From Bdellovibrionales bacterium (GTDB taxonomy: Bacteria > Bdellovibrionota > Bdellovibrionia > Bdellovibrionales > UBA1609), in the NCBI GenBank assembly GCA_026713205.1, contig JAPOOY010000085.1:1-14382 (forward strand): DNA of 14,382 nt. Reading direction: 5' to 3'. The notes beneath the pieces are model-generated. The model was given only the letters and a program-made list of their open reading frames with translations, did no database searches and was not told where the DNA came from. This document shows positions 7,913 to 14,382 of this stretch, piece after piece (the stretch's first letter is position 1; each line of letters opens with the position of its first letter). The position numbers were made by a program, and so were the translations under genes.

Positions 7913-8302
7913 ATGAAAAACAAATTCGGGTTTTTAATAGTGTTTTTGGCCTTAACTCACTGTACACATATTCATTTGAATAAAAAAATCACACGGCTGC
8001 CGTATCAAACGGCGAAATTTGATATTATGGACCAGTTGGGGACCCCTTATAAGATTGAGAGAAAGCAGGGTTTGGATTACTGGGTCTATAAATTTAAAGT
8101 GGGAAAAAAAGAATATGTCAGAACCATTGTTTTGAAAGATGGGCATGTTATCCGCAAGGGAAAGCCCATTCGTTATCCCACGCCACAGTTGGTATTGGAT
8201 GGAGTGGAAAATTTGGAAGAATATGAAGAGGCTGTGGAACAATTTCAAAAACAAAGAAAAAACTGGTCTGTAACTCCCAAGTTTCCAAAAGAAGCACGGT
8301 AA
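7913..8302 (+). CDS. Small exported protein with a BamE/SmpA-OmlA-like domain
   Basis: A 129-residue protein with an N-terminal export signal (MKNKFGFLIVFLALTHC). C17 could be lipidated, but the residue before it is His, so the lipobox is poor. Residues about 29-83 follow the SmpA/OmlA pattern: a short helix ending in DQLGTPYKIE, then strands YWVYKF, VRTIVLKDGHV. In known proteins this fold is in BamE, part of the outer-membrane beta-barrel assembly machine, and in unrelated envelope lipoproteins. The C-terminal tail is charged and glutamate/lysine-rich. The start ATG is chosen over a TTG 6 nt upstream because of the GAGGGG site. The gene stands alone, between repeat copy 2 and a palindrome. 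The domain call is by pattern only; a role in BAM is not shown. Confidence 0.6.
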   Translation: MKNKFGFLIVFLALTHCTHIHLNKKITRLPYQTAKFDIMDQLGTPYKIERKQGLDYWVYKFKVGKKEYVRTIVLKDGHVIRKGKPIRYPTPQLVLDGVENLEEYEEAVEQFQKQRKNWSVTPKFPKEAR

Positions 8303-8318
8303 TTTTTTTGAAGATGAA

Positions 8319-8344
8319 ATTATACCAATCCGGATTGATATAAT
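8319..8344. repeat. 26-nt palindrome carrying the CCGG end motif
   Basis: A nearly perfect, loop-free palindrome centred on CCGG lies between two convergent genes, with one mismatched pair. It contains ATACCAATCCGGATTGA (8322-8338), close to the terminal motif of the two inverted-repeat elements. TATAAT points outward on both sides (8319-8324 on the minus strand, 8339-8344 on the plus strand). No second end lies nearby, so it is a solo site. Confidence 0.6.
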
Positions 8345-8391
8345 AGTTTTCCCTTTAAGAGAGGGGATATAGAGTATTGAGAAAATATAAG

Positions 8392-9279
8392 TCAGGTATT
8401 GTTTACTTCCATTGATTCAGATTTTGTTTGAGGTTCTTCCAGTTTTGTATCCGCTATAAGATGTTGATTCCAGGAGATAGTTAAGGACAGTCCTAAAAGA
8501 GATTTAACAATAACATGGGTTTGAACGGGTGAAATTTTATTGATAACAAGGCGGCCTTCCGGCTTGGAAAAGTGCACCTGATCCGGTTCCAGTTTAAGCG
8601 CTTCATCCTCTAAAATGTCTTCCACTTGTTCACGAAGAGCGGGTGAATCAATATCACTCACAATAACATCATAGTAAAAAGCGCCCTTTCCGGAAGGGGC
8701 GGGAGTATTACCAAATTGCTCCACATCAGAAAAGTCCTCTCCTTCCGGCGCTATGTTCTCATCCTCCACTTCAACAGCCGGCTGAACCAAAGGACCGCTT
8801 TCTGATGACTCCTCTTCAGAAAATTCAAAGGATGTGGGGGGTTCTGCTGAAGAGGAAGGCTCGCTTTCTTCAGAGAGCGCTGTATTTGATTCAGATGTAT
8901 CTTTTTCTATCTCTTCCAAAATAGGAACTTCCGTTACTTCAGGTAAGGGATCTTCTGCGGTTGATTCTTCTTCCAAAGAAGCAGGATCGGGTTCTTCTGT
9001 AGAAGAAGAATCTGTGGAATCTTCCGGCTGTTCCTCTTCCATAAAATTTTCCGGTTCCTTTTCAGAATCCGCGGAAAGCTCTGCTTCTTGCAGAGTTTCT
9101 TGAGCTGGTGGGCTGTCCATTTGCACTTTATCGGAAGCGGAACCTGCGCTTAAAACCTCACATTTACCTCCCTTTACAAACAAACTGGAGAAACAACTGG
9201 GACAGTCGTAGTGGAGTTCTATTGACTCCTTGGTTGTTTCCGGAAGATTTAAGTCATTTTGGCAAACAGGGCAGTTCAT
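8392..9279 (-). CDS. Zinc-ribbon protein with acidic linker, coupled to secA
   Basis: A protein of unknown function, 295 residues, in three parts. The N-terminal zinc ribbon has CPVC (C3, C6) and CPSC (C26, C29). Residues about 45-195 form a highly acidic Ser/Glu/Pro-rich, probably disordered linker. A C-terminal globular domain (about 198-275) begins FYYDVIVSDIDSPALREQ and has an alternating strand-helix pattern with a conserved-looking ISPVQTHVIVKSLLGL segment. No signal peptide or membrane helix is seen, so it is probably cytoplasmic. Its ATG overlaps the secA stop codon as TAATG, which implies translational coupling and a dose tied to SecA. Because this SecA lacks its own C-terminal zinc motif, a link to the Sec system is possible but only inferred from position. 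Confidence 0.8.
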   Translation of the reverse strand: MNCPVCQNDLNLPETTKESIELHYDCPSCFSSLFVKGGKCEVLSAGSASDKVQMDSPPAQETLQEAELSADSEKEPENFMEEEQPEDSTDSSSTEEPDPASLEEESTAEDPLPEVTEVPILEEIEKDTSESNTALSEESEPSSSAEPPTSFEFSEEESSESGPLVQPAVEVEDENIAPEGEDFSDVEQFGNTPAPSGKGAFYYDVIVSDIDSPALREQVEDILEDEALKLEPDQVHFSKPEGRLVINKISPVQTHVIVKSLLGLSLTISWNQHLIADTKLEEPQTKSESMEVNNT

Positions 9280-11912
9280 TATATTTTAATCCTATGTTTT
9301 TTTTGTTTATTTTGCCGTCGTCGCTGTTCCCGATTGAGTTGCTGATTTCCGGATTCCGATTGAGAGGGGTTGGCTGATGGAGGGGCCATAGCAAACCCAC
9401 TGATTTGGGAATCCTCATTGTAGATAAGTTCTCGGGATTGATCTTTGGGCATTTCCAATTCCGGCTCCACATTAAGACGAACTTTGAATATTTTTTCCAC
9501 TGTTTCACCAGCCACACTTAAATTCACTTTCTCAAACATATTGAAGGATTCTTTTTTGTATTCAACAAGAGGGTCTTTTTGAGCGTAGGCCCGCAGATTG
9601 ATTCCTTCCCGCAAGTGATCAATGTTGCTTAAATGCTCCATCCACCTTGCATCAATTGTTTGTAACAATACATATTGAATCAGAGGTTCAAAATGCTCTC
9701 CCAGCTCTTGTTTTTTTACCTCAAACTGTTTTCCTATTACTTCCTGAACCTGTTCTGTAACCGTATCAGCCGTTAATGTTTCTACAGAAGGAAAGGTAAT
9801 TTCCAAGTTAAAAAGTTGTTTTAAAGAAGAACTGAGAGCTGGAAGATTCCATTCCTCCCGTCTTTGATTTTCCCCGGCAAATTGATCTAAAATATCTGAA
9901 ATGACATCGCTCAGTTTATCCCGAAAAACCTCTTCCAGATTTTTTCCCTTCATAACCTGCCGTCGCAGTTCATAGATGGCTTTTCTTTGTTGATTCATTA
10001 CATCATCGTATTCCAAAACTTGTTTTCTAATTTCAAAGTTGTGAGCTTCCACTTTTTTTTGGGCGTTGGCTATGGCTCGGGTGAGAAGACGATCTGTGAT
10101 GGGTTCCTCTTCATCCATTCTTAAGGTGGACATGATATTTTTCATCCGTTCCCCGCCAAAGACTCGCATTAAATCATCTTCCATAGACAGGTAAAAACAA
10201 GAGGCGCCCGGATCCCCCTGTCGTCCTGACCGGCCTCTTAATTGGTTGTCAATCCTTCGGGATTCGTGTCTTTCCGTTCCAATGATACAAAGCCCTCCGG
10301 CTTTTACAACTTCCTCTCTTTCCTTCCCACATAAATCCTGAAATTTTTTAAGTCTCTCTGTATCCTTTTCCGTTTCTTTTTCAGAGTTTTTTTTGTAGCC
10401 GGCCAGAAATTCCGGATTCCCACCAAGTATAATGTCTGTCCCCCGTCCCGCCATATTGGTTGCGATGGTAATGGCTCCTTTTCGTCCGGCCTGAGCTACA
10501 ATTTCCGCTTCCTGTTCGTGATGTTTGGCGTTTAAAACTTTATGGGGAATGCGCTCCTTATGCAAAAGATGGGAAAGCCTTTCTGATTTTTCAATATTCA
10601 CTGTTCCAACCAGAACCGGTTGATGATGCTCATGACATTCCTTAATCAGTTCAGCAATTTTTTTGTACTTAATCTGTTCCGTTTTGTAAACCACATCATT
10701 ATGATCTTTTCGGCGGATAGGCTCATGGGTGGGAATCACCTTAACATCCAGACTGTAAATTTTGTTAAATTCCACAGCTTCCGTTTCCGCTGTTCCTGTC
10801 ATACCAGCCAGTTTATTATACATCCGAAAATAGTTTTGAAAAGTGATGGAAGAGAGCGTTTGATTTTCCGTTTTTACCTTAACCCCCTCTTTAGCCTCCA
10901 CAGCCTGGTGAAGCCCTTCACTCCAACGCCGTCCGGGCATCAATCGTCCGGTAAATTCATCCACAATAATCACTTCATCATCCTTAACCATATAATCCAC
11001 ATCTTTTTTATAAAGATAATGGGCTTTTAAGGATTGATAAATATGGTGAAGCTGTTCAATGTGTTTTATGTCATAAAGGTTTTCTATTCCTAAAAGCTCT
11101 TCAATTTTACTGTTTCCCTCCTCTGTAATGGAAGCTGTGCGGGACTTTTCCTCTATAGTGAAGTGCACTTCCTGTTTTAAATGAGGAATAAGTTTTTTTA
11201 CGGCATGGTATTTGTCTGTGGATCGTTCCTGCGGGCCGGAAATAATGAGAGGGGTTCGGGCCTCATCAATTAAGATGGAATCACATTCATCCACAATAGC
11301 GTAATTTAATTCCTTTTGAACACAGGAGGACAGGGAGTACTTCATATTGTCTCTTAAATAATCAAAACCAAATTCATTGTTTGTGCCGTAGGTGACATCA
11401 GCTCCATAGGCTTTTTGTCTTTCCGAGTCGCTTAAGTCGTGAACAATGGTTCCGGTGGTCAGTCCTAGAAAATGATACACTTGCCCCATCCAGTCCCTGT
11501 CTCTTTGGGCCAGATAATCGTTAACGGTTACAATGTGAACGCCCTTGCCCGTCAAAGCGTTTAAATACACGGGGAGTGTGGCCACAAGGGTTTTACCTTC
11601 TCCCGTTTTCATTTCAGCAATCTGTCCTCTGTGCAGTACAATACCTCCTATGAGCTGCACATCGTAATGCCTTAATCCCAAAACCCGCCAAGCCGCTTCC
11701 CGGCACACGGCAAAAACAGAAGGCAGAAGCTCCTCCAGTGACTGACCTTTTTCCAACTGTTCCTTAAATTTTGGCGTGGACGCTTTTAGCTCTTCGTCGC
11801 TCAGTTTTTTTAAAGCCGGTTCGTGTTTATTGATTTCCTCCACAAGAGGAAGGAGTTTTTTAACCTCCCTTTCATGTTGGGTTCCGAATACTTGGGTTAG
11901 AAAATTTAACAT
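9279..11912 (-). CDS. secA: Preprotein translocase ATPase SecA
   Basis: Motor that drives unfolded preproteins through SecYEG. The 877 residues are typical in length. The N terminus MLNFLTQVFG and the LSDEEL segment (37-42) are family-like. Walker A is MKTGEGKT (101-108), the DEAD-type box is VDECDS (207-212), and the second RecA-like domain has MAGRGTDIILGG and the RGRSGRQGDPG arginine-finger motif. The helical scaffold follows, with the YDDVMNQQR stretch. The C terminus ends in a basic tail (NREQRRRQNKQKK) and has no CxC-x8-CH/CC zinc motif, so the usual SecB/ribosome-binding tail is absent. No Shine-Dalgarno sequence precedes the ATG, and an 8-bp hairpin ends 12 nt upstream. It lies 107 bp after a secreted leader ORF and is coupled to the zinc-ribbon gene. 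Confidence 0.98.
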   Translation of the reverse strand: MLNFLTQVFGTQHEREVKKLLPLVEEINKHEPALKKLSDEELKASTPKFKEQLEKGQSLEELLPSVFAVCREAAWRVLGLRHYDVQLIGGIVLHRGQIAEMKTGEGKTLVATLPVYLNALTGKGVHIVTVNDYLAQRDRDWMGQVYHFLGLTTGTIVHDLSDSERQKAYGADVTYGTNNEFGFDYLRDNMKYSLSSCVQKELNYAIVDECDSILIDEARTPLIISGPQERSTDKYHAVKKLIPHLKQEVHFTIEEKSRTASITEEGNSKIEELLGIENLYDIKHIEQLHHIYQSLKAHYLYKKDVDYMVKDDEVIIVDEFTGRLMPGRRWSEGLHQAVEAKEGVKVKTENQTLSSITFQNYFRMYNKLAGMTGTAETEAVEFNKIYSLDVKVIPTHEPIRRKDHNDVVYKTEQIKYKKIAELIKECHEHHQPVLVGTVNIEKSERLSHLLHKERIPHKVLNAKHHEQEAEIVAQAGRKGAITIATNMAGRGTDIILGGNPEFLAGYKKNSEKETEKDTERLKKFQDLCGKEREEVVKAGGLCIIGTERHESRRIDNQLRGRSGRQGDPGASCFYLSMEDDLMRVFGGERMKNIMSTLRMDEEEPITDRLLTRAIANAQKKVEAHNFEIRKQVLEYDDVMNQQRKAIYELRRQVMKGKNLEEVFRDKLSDVISDILDQFAGENQRREEWNLPALSSSLKQLFNLEITFPSVETLTADTVTEQVQEVIGKQFEVKKQELGEHFEPLIQYVLLQTIDARWMEHLSNIDHLREGINLRAYAQKDPLVEYKKESFNMFEKVNLSVAGETVEKIFKVRLNVEPELEMPKDQSRELIYNEDSQISGFAMAPPSANPSQSESGNQQLNREQRRRQNKQKKHRIKI

Positions 11913-11924
11913 AAAGGTAAGATA

Positions 11925-11945
11925 GACTTTTTAAATTAAAAAGTC
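11925..11945 (-). promoter_or_regulatory. Hairpin directly upstream of the secA start
   Basis: A 21-nt palindrome with a single central base can form an 8-bp stem (GACTTTTT with AAAAAGTC) and a 5-nt loop, ending 12 nt before the secA ATG. It falls where a ribosome would bind, and no Shine-Dalgarno sequence is present. It could control secA translation; the stem is A/T-rich and only moderately stable. Confidence 0.4.
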
Positions 11946-11993
11946 CACTCTTTAAAAAATTTTAAACTTCTCTGTGGCGGAAAACCGCAAATC

Positions 11994-12012
11994 TCAAACC
12001 GGCAAGGAGTAT
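11994..12012 (+). repeat. Solo CCGG end motif between the leader ORF and secA
   Basis: TCAAACCGGCAAGGAGTAT matches the terminal motif of the inverted-repeat elements with a 2-nt insertion. The 16 nt before it (GGAAAACCGCAAATC) also match the flank of the right end of copy 2. No partner end lies within 250 bp. A 9-bp direct repeat, CCACTCTTT (11945-11953 and 12023-12031), brackets the segment. Confidence 0.5.
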
Positions 12013-12019
12013 ATGATCC

Positions 12020-12301
12020 TTACCACTCTTTTTCTGGTTCCTTTGTTTTCTGAATTTCCGGAATGGAAAGTTCAGAAACTGGGATTTCGGAAACATCGGA
12101 AGTCTTTTGTACAATGGATTGATCGCCTTGAGCTTTAGGTGATGGAGTGTTTTCTTCCGCGTAGCTAAATGCCTGACACAGGATTAAATATGAAACCAGA
12201 ATAAAAGCCATCATTTGTTTCAACAAGTTTCTATTTTTAAAAGTTTTTATTGTCTTTTGGTTTGCCAGCTTTTCTTTGAGTAAAGCGCTAATTAAAATCA
12301 T
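12020..12301 (-). CDS. Small secreted protein upstream of secA, possible SecM-like leader
   Basis: A 93-residue ORF not recognised as a known family. It has a long basic n-region (residues 1-29), a hydrophobic core (MMAFILVSYLILC, 30-42) and a plausible signal-peptidase site after AFSYA (about 43-47). The mature part is hydrophilic and rich in Pro, Glu, Lys and Ser, and ends EPEKEW. The start is well supported: AAGGGGG lies about 5 nt upstream and a near-consensus promoter precedes it. It lies 107 bp before secA on the same strand, the position of SecM in gammaproteobacteria, where a secreted peptide stalls the ribosome to raise SecA synthesis. The SecM arrest motif (FxxxxWIxxxxGIRAGP) is not present, so any arrest sequence would be different. 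It may instead be an ordinary small periplasmic protein. Confidence 0.65.
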   Translation of the reverse strand: MILISALLKEKLANQKTIKTFKNRNLLKQMMAFILVSYLILCQAFSYAEENTPSPKAQGDQSIVQKTSDVSEIPVSELSIPEIQKTKEPEKEW

Positions 12302-12330
12302 GTTTTCCCCCTTAAATGGAATATTTTAAT

Positions 12331-12358
12331 ATTCTACTTAGACCATTATAAATGTCAA
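12331..12358 (-). promoter_or_regulatory. Sigma70-type promoter of the leader-secA operon
   Basis: On the minus strand a perfect TTGACA (12353-12358), a 16-nt spacer and TAGAAT (12331-12336, 5 of 6) lie 30 nt before the leader ATG. A 16-bp dyad (GAATATT and AATATTC arms) overlaps the -10 box and the expected start site and could be an operator. Confidence 0.7.
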
Positions 12359-12365
12359 AGGATTT

Positions 12366-13517
12366 TTATTGTAAAATTTGATGTTTCCATAGTTTTTTTA
12401 AAAATTCTTCCCAATATAAGCTTTGTATATTTCCATATTTAGCCGGCGTTTCATCTCTGCTTACTATAAAAAAATTCTTGAGTTTTTGTTCTTCAGCCAG
12501 CATTTTTAAGGTTTTCAAATCTGATTTTGAAATTCTCTTGGAAGATTTAACCTCTACGGCTGTATGATCTCCAATGATAAAGTCCACTTCATGTCCATAA
12601 CGAGACTGCCAGTATTGTAAAGAGTCATCCTTTCTGAAATAACTTAAATAGGCTTTGATTTCACCGGCAATAAAATGTTCAAAGCTTCTCCCGTAAAAGT
12701 CAGAGTGTTCATTTAACATTTTTACATCACAAAGCAAATGGACCAAACCTATGTCAAAAAAGTAAAATTTAGATTTACTAACGGCTTTTCTTTTCTGAGA
12801 TCCTTTCCAGGGATTTACCATAAAACCAATCAGGAGATCTTGTAAAATCTCATAGTAATCCCTTACACTGCTGGAAGGAAGACCATAATCATTTCCGATT
12901 TTTGAAAAATTCAGTATTTGTGTGTTACTTAAAGCCGATCCTTTTAAGAAACTATGAAATTGAGGAAGTTTTCTGACCAAGCCCTCCATTTGTATTTCTA
13001 AAATCAAGTAATTTGCAACATACGCTTTCAATTCTTCAAGAGGATTCTTACTTAAATATACAGAAGGAAGAGAACCAAAAAGCAGTTTTCTTTTTAGCGA
13101 AAAATTGGGAATCTCATACCAGGAAAGGGGGAAAAGCTCTGCATTCCATGCCCTGCCTGCCAATAAATTAACATTCTGTTTTTTCAGTTTTCTGGAACTA
13201 CTGCCTGTGAGCAGAAAGGTTATCCTTTTTTCTTCAATAAACAAATGAACCCAATTTAAAAGCTCTGGAATTTTCTGAATTTCATCAATAACAACATATC
13301 TCTGTTTCTTTGTTTTATTGTTTATCAGGGCTTTTAAATAGGAAGGATCTCTCTGGAGCCTGTAGTTCATCTCGTTATCCAGCAAATTGACGATCAAAGC
13401 ACAATCTGAAAGCTGTTTCTTAATGAGATAGCTTTTTCCAACTTGTCTCGGACCGAATAGAAAAAAAGATTTTTTTTTCAACAGGGATTTTAAATTTAAA
13501 ATTCGCTTTATATCCAT
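12366..13517 (-). CDS. AAA_14/DUF4143 ATPase
   Basis: A 383-residue ATPase of the widespread, poorly understood AAA_14 plus DUF4143 group. Walker A is GPRQVGKS (22-29), Walker B VVIDE (75-79), and the sensor-1 region LLTGSSSRKL (102-111). The C-terminal DUF4143 part includes FEHFIAGEI (279-287) and a stretch with E310, D312 and the E322-V-K324 triad, the spacing of a PD-(D/E)xK nuclease-like fold. Its in vivo role is unknown; relatives are often found in variable genome regions. No partner gene is adjacent. The ATG at 13517 gives Walker A at the normal distance from the N terminus; an AGGG lies only 3 nt upstream. Two tandem palindromes lie 14-70 bp upstream. It is transcribed towards secA but ends just before the secA promoter. 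Confidence 0.9.
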   Translation of the reverse strand: MDIKRILNLKSLLKKKSFFLFGPRQVGKSYLIKKQLSDCALIVNLLDNEMNYRLQRDPSYLKALINNKTKKQRYVVIDEIQKIPELLNWVHLFIEEKRITFLLTGSSSRKLKKQNVNLLAGRAWNAELFPLSWYEIPNFSLKRKLLFGSLPSVYLSKNPLEELKAYVANYLILEIQMEGLVRKLPQFHSFLKGSALSNTQILNFSKIGNDYGLPSSSVRDYYEILQDLLIGFMVNPWKGSQKRKAVSKSKFYFFDIGLVHLLCDVKMLNEHSDFYGRSFEHFIAGEIKAYLSYFRKDDSLQYWQSRYGHEVDFIIGDHTAVEVKSSKRISKSDLKTLKMLAEEQKLKNFFIVSRDETPAKYGNIQSLYWEEFLKKLWKHQILQ

Positions 13518-13530
13518 ATCCCTATTATTC

Positions 13531-13587
13531 TACCGCTGTTTTTACCAAAAAAACAGCGGTATTTCCGCTATTTTTACTAAAAATAGC
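13531..13587. promoter_or_regulatory. Two related tandem palindromes upstream of the DUF4143 ATPase
   Basis: Palindrome 1 (13531-13561) has 13-bp perfect arms, TACCGCTGTTTTT and its complement, around a 5-nt centre. Palindrome 2 (13567-13587) has 10-bp perfect arms around one base. They share CCGCT-x-TTTTTAC-x-AAAAA, with starts 32 bp apart. The G:C pair of the first arm becomes A:T in the second, so pairing is kept while sequence changes. They sit at the expected promoter of the minus-strand gene and could be tandem operators or hairpins. Confidence 0.6.
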
Positions 13588-13796
13588 TAAGGAGCAGCAA
13601 AAATCCACCCCTCAAAACAACGAAAAACTGGAATAATCCAGTGAAATCAATAATAAAGCATTTTGGGAGAATGGTTTTCGCCATGCTTTTTCACCGGCTT
13701 TTCCTGCTCTATCCAAAGTAATCACGGCAAAATTACAACGAGAGGCTAAAATAGAGTCCAGGAAATTCTGGCCAATACAGACATTTTTGAATATTA
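13588..13796. other. Gene-free stretch between the two ATPase genes
   Basis: No gene can be supported here. One plus-strand frame stays open from about 13640 to 13840, beginning with SSEINNKAFWENG, but it has no start codon or ribosome site and resembles no protein I recognise. It could be a decayed fragment. Confidence 0.3.
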
Positions 13797-13878
13797 TTTA
13801 CAAAAAAATGTTAATTTTTATAGAAAAATATTAATTTTCTATAAAAAAATATTGATTTTTTACAAAAACTTGTTAACT
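13797..13878 (+). repeat. Four tandem 20-21-bp AT-rich repeats before the AAA15-like gene
   Basis: Four imperfect head-to-tail units lie at 13797-13816, 13817-13836, 13837-13857 and 13858-13878. Approximate consensus is TTTAYAAAAAAATATTAATT. The last unit ends 9 nt before the ATG at 13888, so the array occupies the promoter and leader of that gene. The two-turn (20-21-bp) period puts all units on the same DNA face, as in iteron-like operators. Confidence 0.7.
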
Positions 13879-13887
13879 ATAGAAGTT

Positions 13888-14382
13888 ATGATTAAATACT
13901 TTAAATGGAATAACCTGTATTCTTTTAGAGATGAAGGTGAGATTTCTTTTGAGGTGAATCAAAATGCTCCTAAAACAAATGCATTTGTAGATTATGACAG
14001 AGTCAGGTTATCTAAAATAAACAGTGTTTTTGGAGCAAATGCTTCTGGTAAAACAAATGTATTAAATGCTTTGTTTTTTATATATAACTTTATAGTTCAT
14101 TCCTTTCATTTTAAAGACAAAGGGTTTTTTAATTACTCTCCATATATGATGAATGATGAAGGTAGTGAATTTGAAGTCAGTTTTTTGATTGATAAAGTTT
14201 GTTACATTTATTCTTTTTCAGTTAATAAAGAAGTTGTTTTATCGGAAAAATTACAAAAAAAAGATATTAATAAGGATACTAATTTAAAAACTGTTTTTAA
14301 AAGGCACGGGCAAGCATTTCAAAATCTGAATTTTAACAATCAGACTAATGAGCATCAAGAGATAAATTATGCGCAATTTAAT
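13888..14382 (+). CDS. AAA15/OLD-like ATPase, 5' part (runs off the window)
   Basis: The first 165 codons of an open reading frame with no stop before the window end. The N terminus (MIKYFKWNNLYSFRDEGEIS) has the opening strands typical of ABC/SMC-like ATPases of the AAA15/AAA21 (COG1106, OLD-related) group. Walker A is GANASGKTN (49-57), about 50 residues in as expected, followed by ALFFIYNFI. Such proteins are common in anti-phage and retron-associated systems, often with a second effector gene downstream, which cannot be seen here. No good Shine-Dalgarno sequence is present. The coding sequence is far more AT-rich than the rest of the window, suggesting recent acquisition. Family-level call only. 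Confidence 0.8.
   Translation, partial: MIKYFKWNNLYSFRDEGEISFEVNQNAPKTNAFVDYDRVRLSKINSVFGANASGKTNVLNALFFIYNFIVHSFHFKDKGFFNYSPYMMNDEGSEFEVSFLIDKVCYIYSFSVNKEVVLSEKLQKKDINKDTNLKTVFKRHGQAFQNLNFNNQTNEHQEINYAQFN

Noticed and set aside
8834..9103. Ser/Glu-rich open frame on the plus strand
   Set aside because: It is the mirror of the low-complexity acidic linker of the zinc-ribbon gene; no ribosome site or independent support.
13640..13840. Open plus-strand frame containing FWENGFRHAF
   Set aside because: No start codon with a ribosome site, short, and no recognisable family. Noted only as possible gene debris.
13797..13878. CRISPR array
   Set aside because: The units are contiguous with no spacers and are imperfect; they are tandem direct repeats.
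1..14382. tRNA, rRNA or riboswitch genes
   Set aside because: No tRNA TpsiC-arm or acceptor pattern, rRNA-like stretch or recognisable riboswitch core was seen by eye in the intergenic gaps; the gaps are mostly under 400 bp and are accounted for by the repeats.

Overview
The window reads as a chromosomal stretch of a Gram-negative, aerobically respiring bacterium of moderate to low GC. It carries a complete terminal oxidase operon of the SCO-coxB-coxA-coxC-coxD-ctaB type, a SecA, an SbmA/BacA inner-membrane transporter and an exported protein with a BamE-like domain. The oxidase subunit I is the A2 type (a Tyr-Ser pair before the first CuB histidine), and subunit II carries a fused cytochrome c. 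These features fit deltaproteobacterial or Bdellovibrionota-like lineages among others, but the sequence alone does not fix the taxon.

Layout. 160-1392 (+) is sbmA/bacA. 1393-1716 has no gene and holds a hairpin and a 220-bp inverted-repeat element. 1717-7534 (all -) is the oxidase operon, read from right to left: a membrane-anchored cytochrome c, the copper chaperone SCO, CuA subunit II with a fused cytochrome c, subunit I, subunit III, subunit IV and heme O synthase. Most joints overlap or are very short. The last gene, ctaB, has its own strong-looking promoter so close to the start codon that the transcript would be nearly leaderless. 7535-7912 holds the candidate operon promoter and a second 212-bp copy of the inverted-repeat element. 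7913-8302 (+) is a small exported BamE-like protein. 8392-12301 (-) is a probable operon of a small secreted leader peptide, secA, and a zinc-ribbon protein that starts inside the secA stop codon. 12366-13517 (-) is an AAA_14/DUF4143 ATPase preceded by two related palindromes. 13888 to the window end (+) is the start of a second, very AT-rich ATPase gene of AAA15/OLD-like type, preceded by four tandem 20-21-bp repeats.

How the parts work together. The oxidase block is self-contained: SCO delivers copper to CuA, the cytochrome c domains feed electrons to it, and CtaB starts the heme O/A route. No heme A synthase (ctaA) or CtaG is visible here. The signal-peptide-bearing ORF upstream of secA resembles SecM-secA in arrangement and may let the cell sense secretion capacity.

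The least explained material is intergenic: two long inverted-repeat elements whose arms match within each copy but differ between copies; a CCGG-centred end motif found six times, always between genes and usually followed by an outward TATA-like hexamer; and two different repeat arrays upstream of the two ATPase genes at the right edge, which look like an accessory or defence-type segment.
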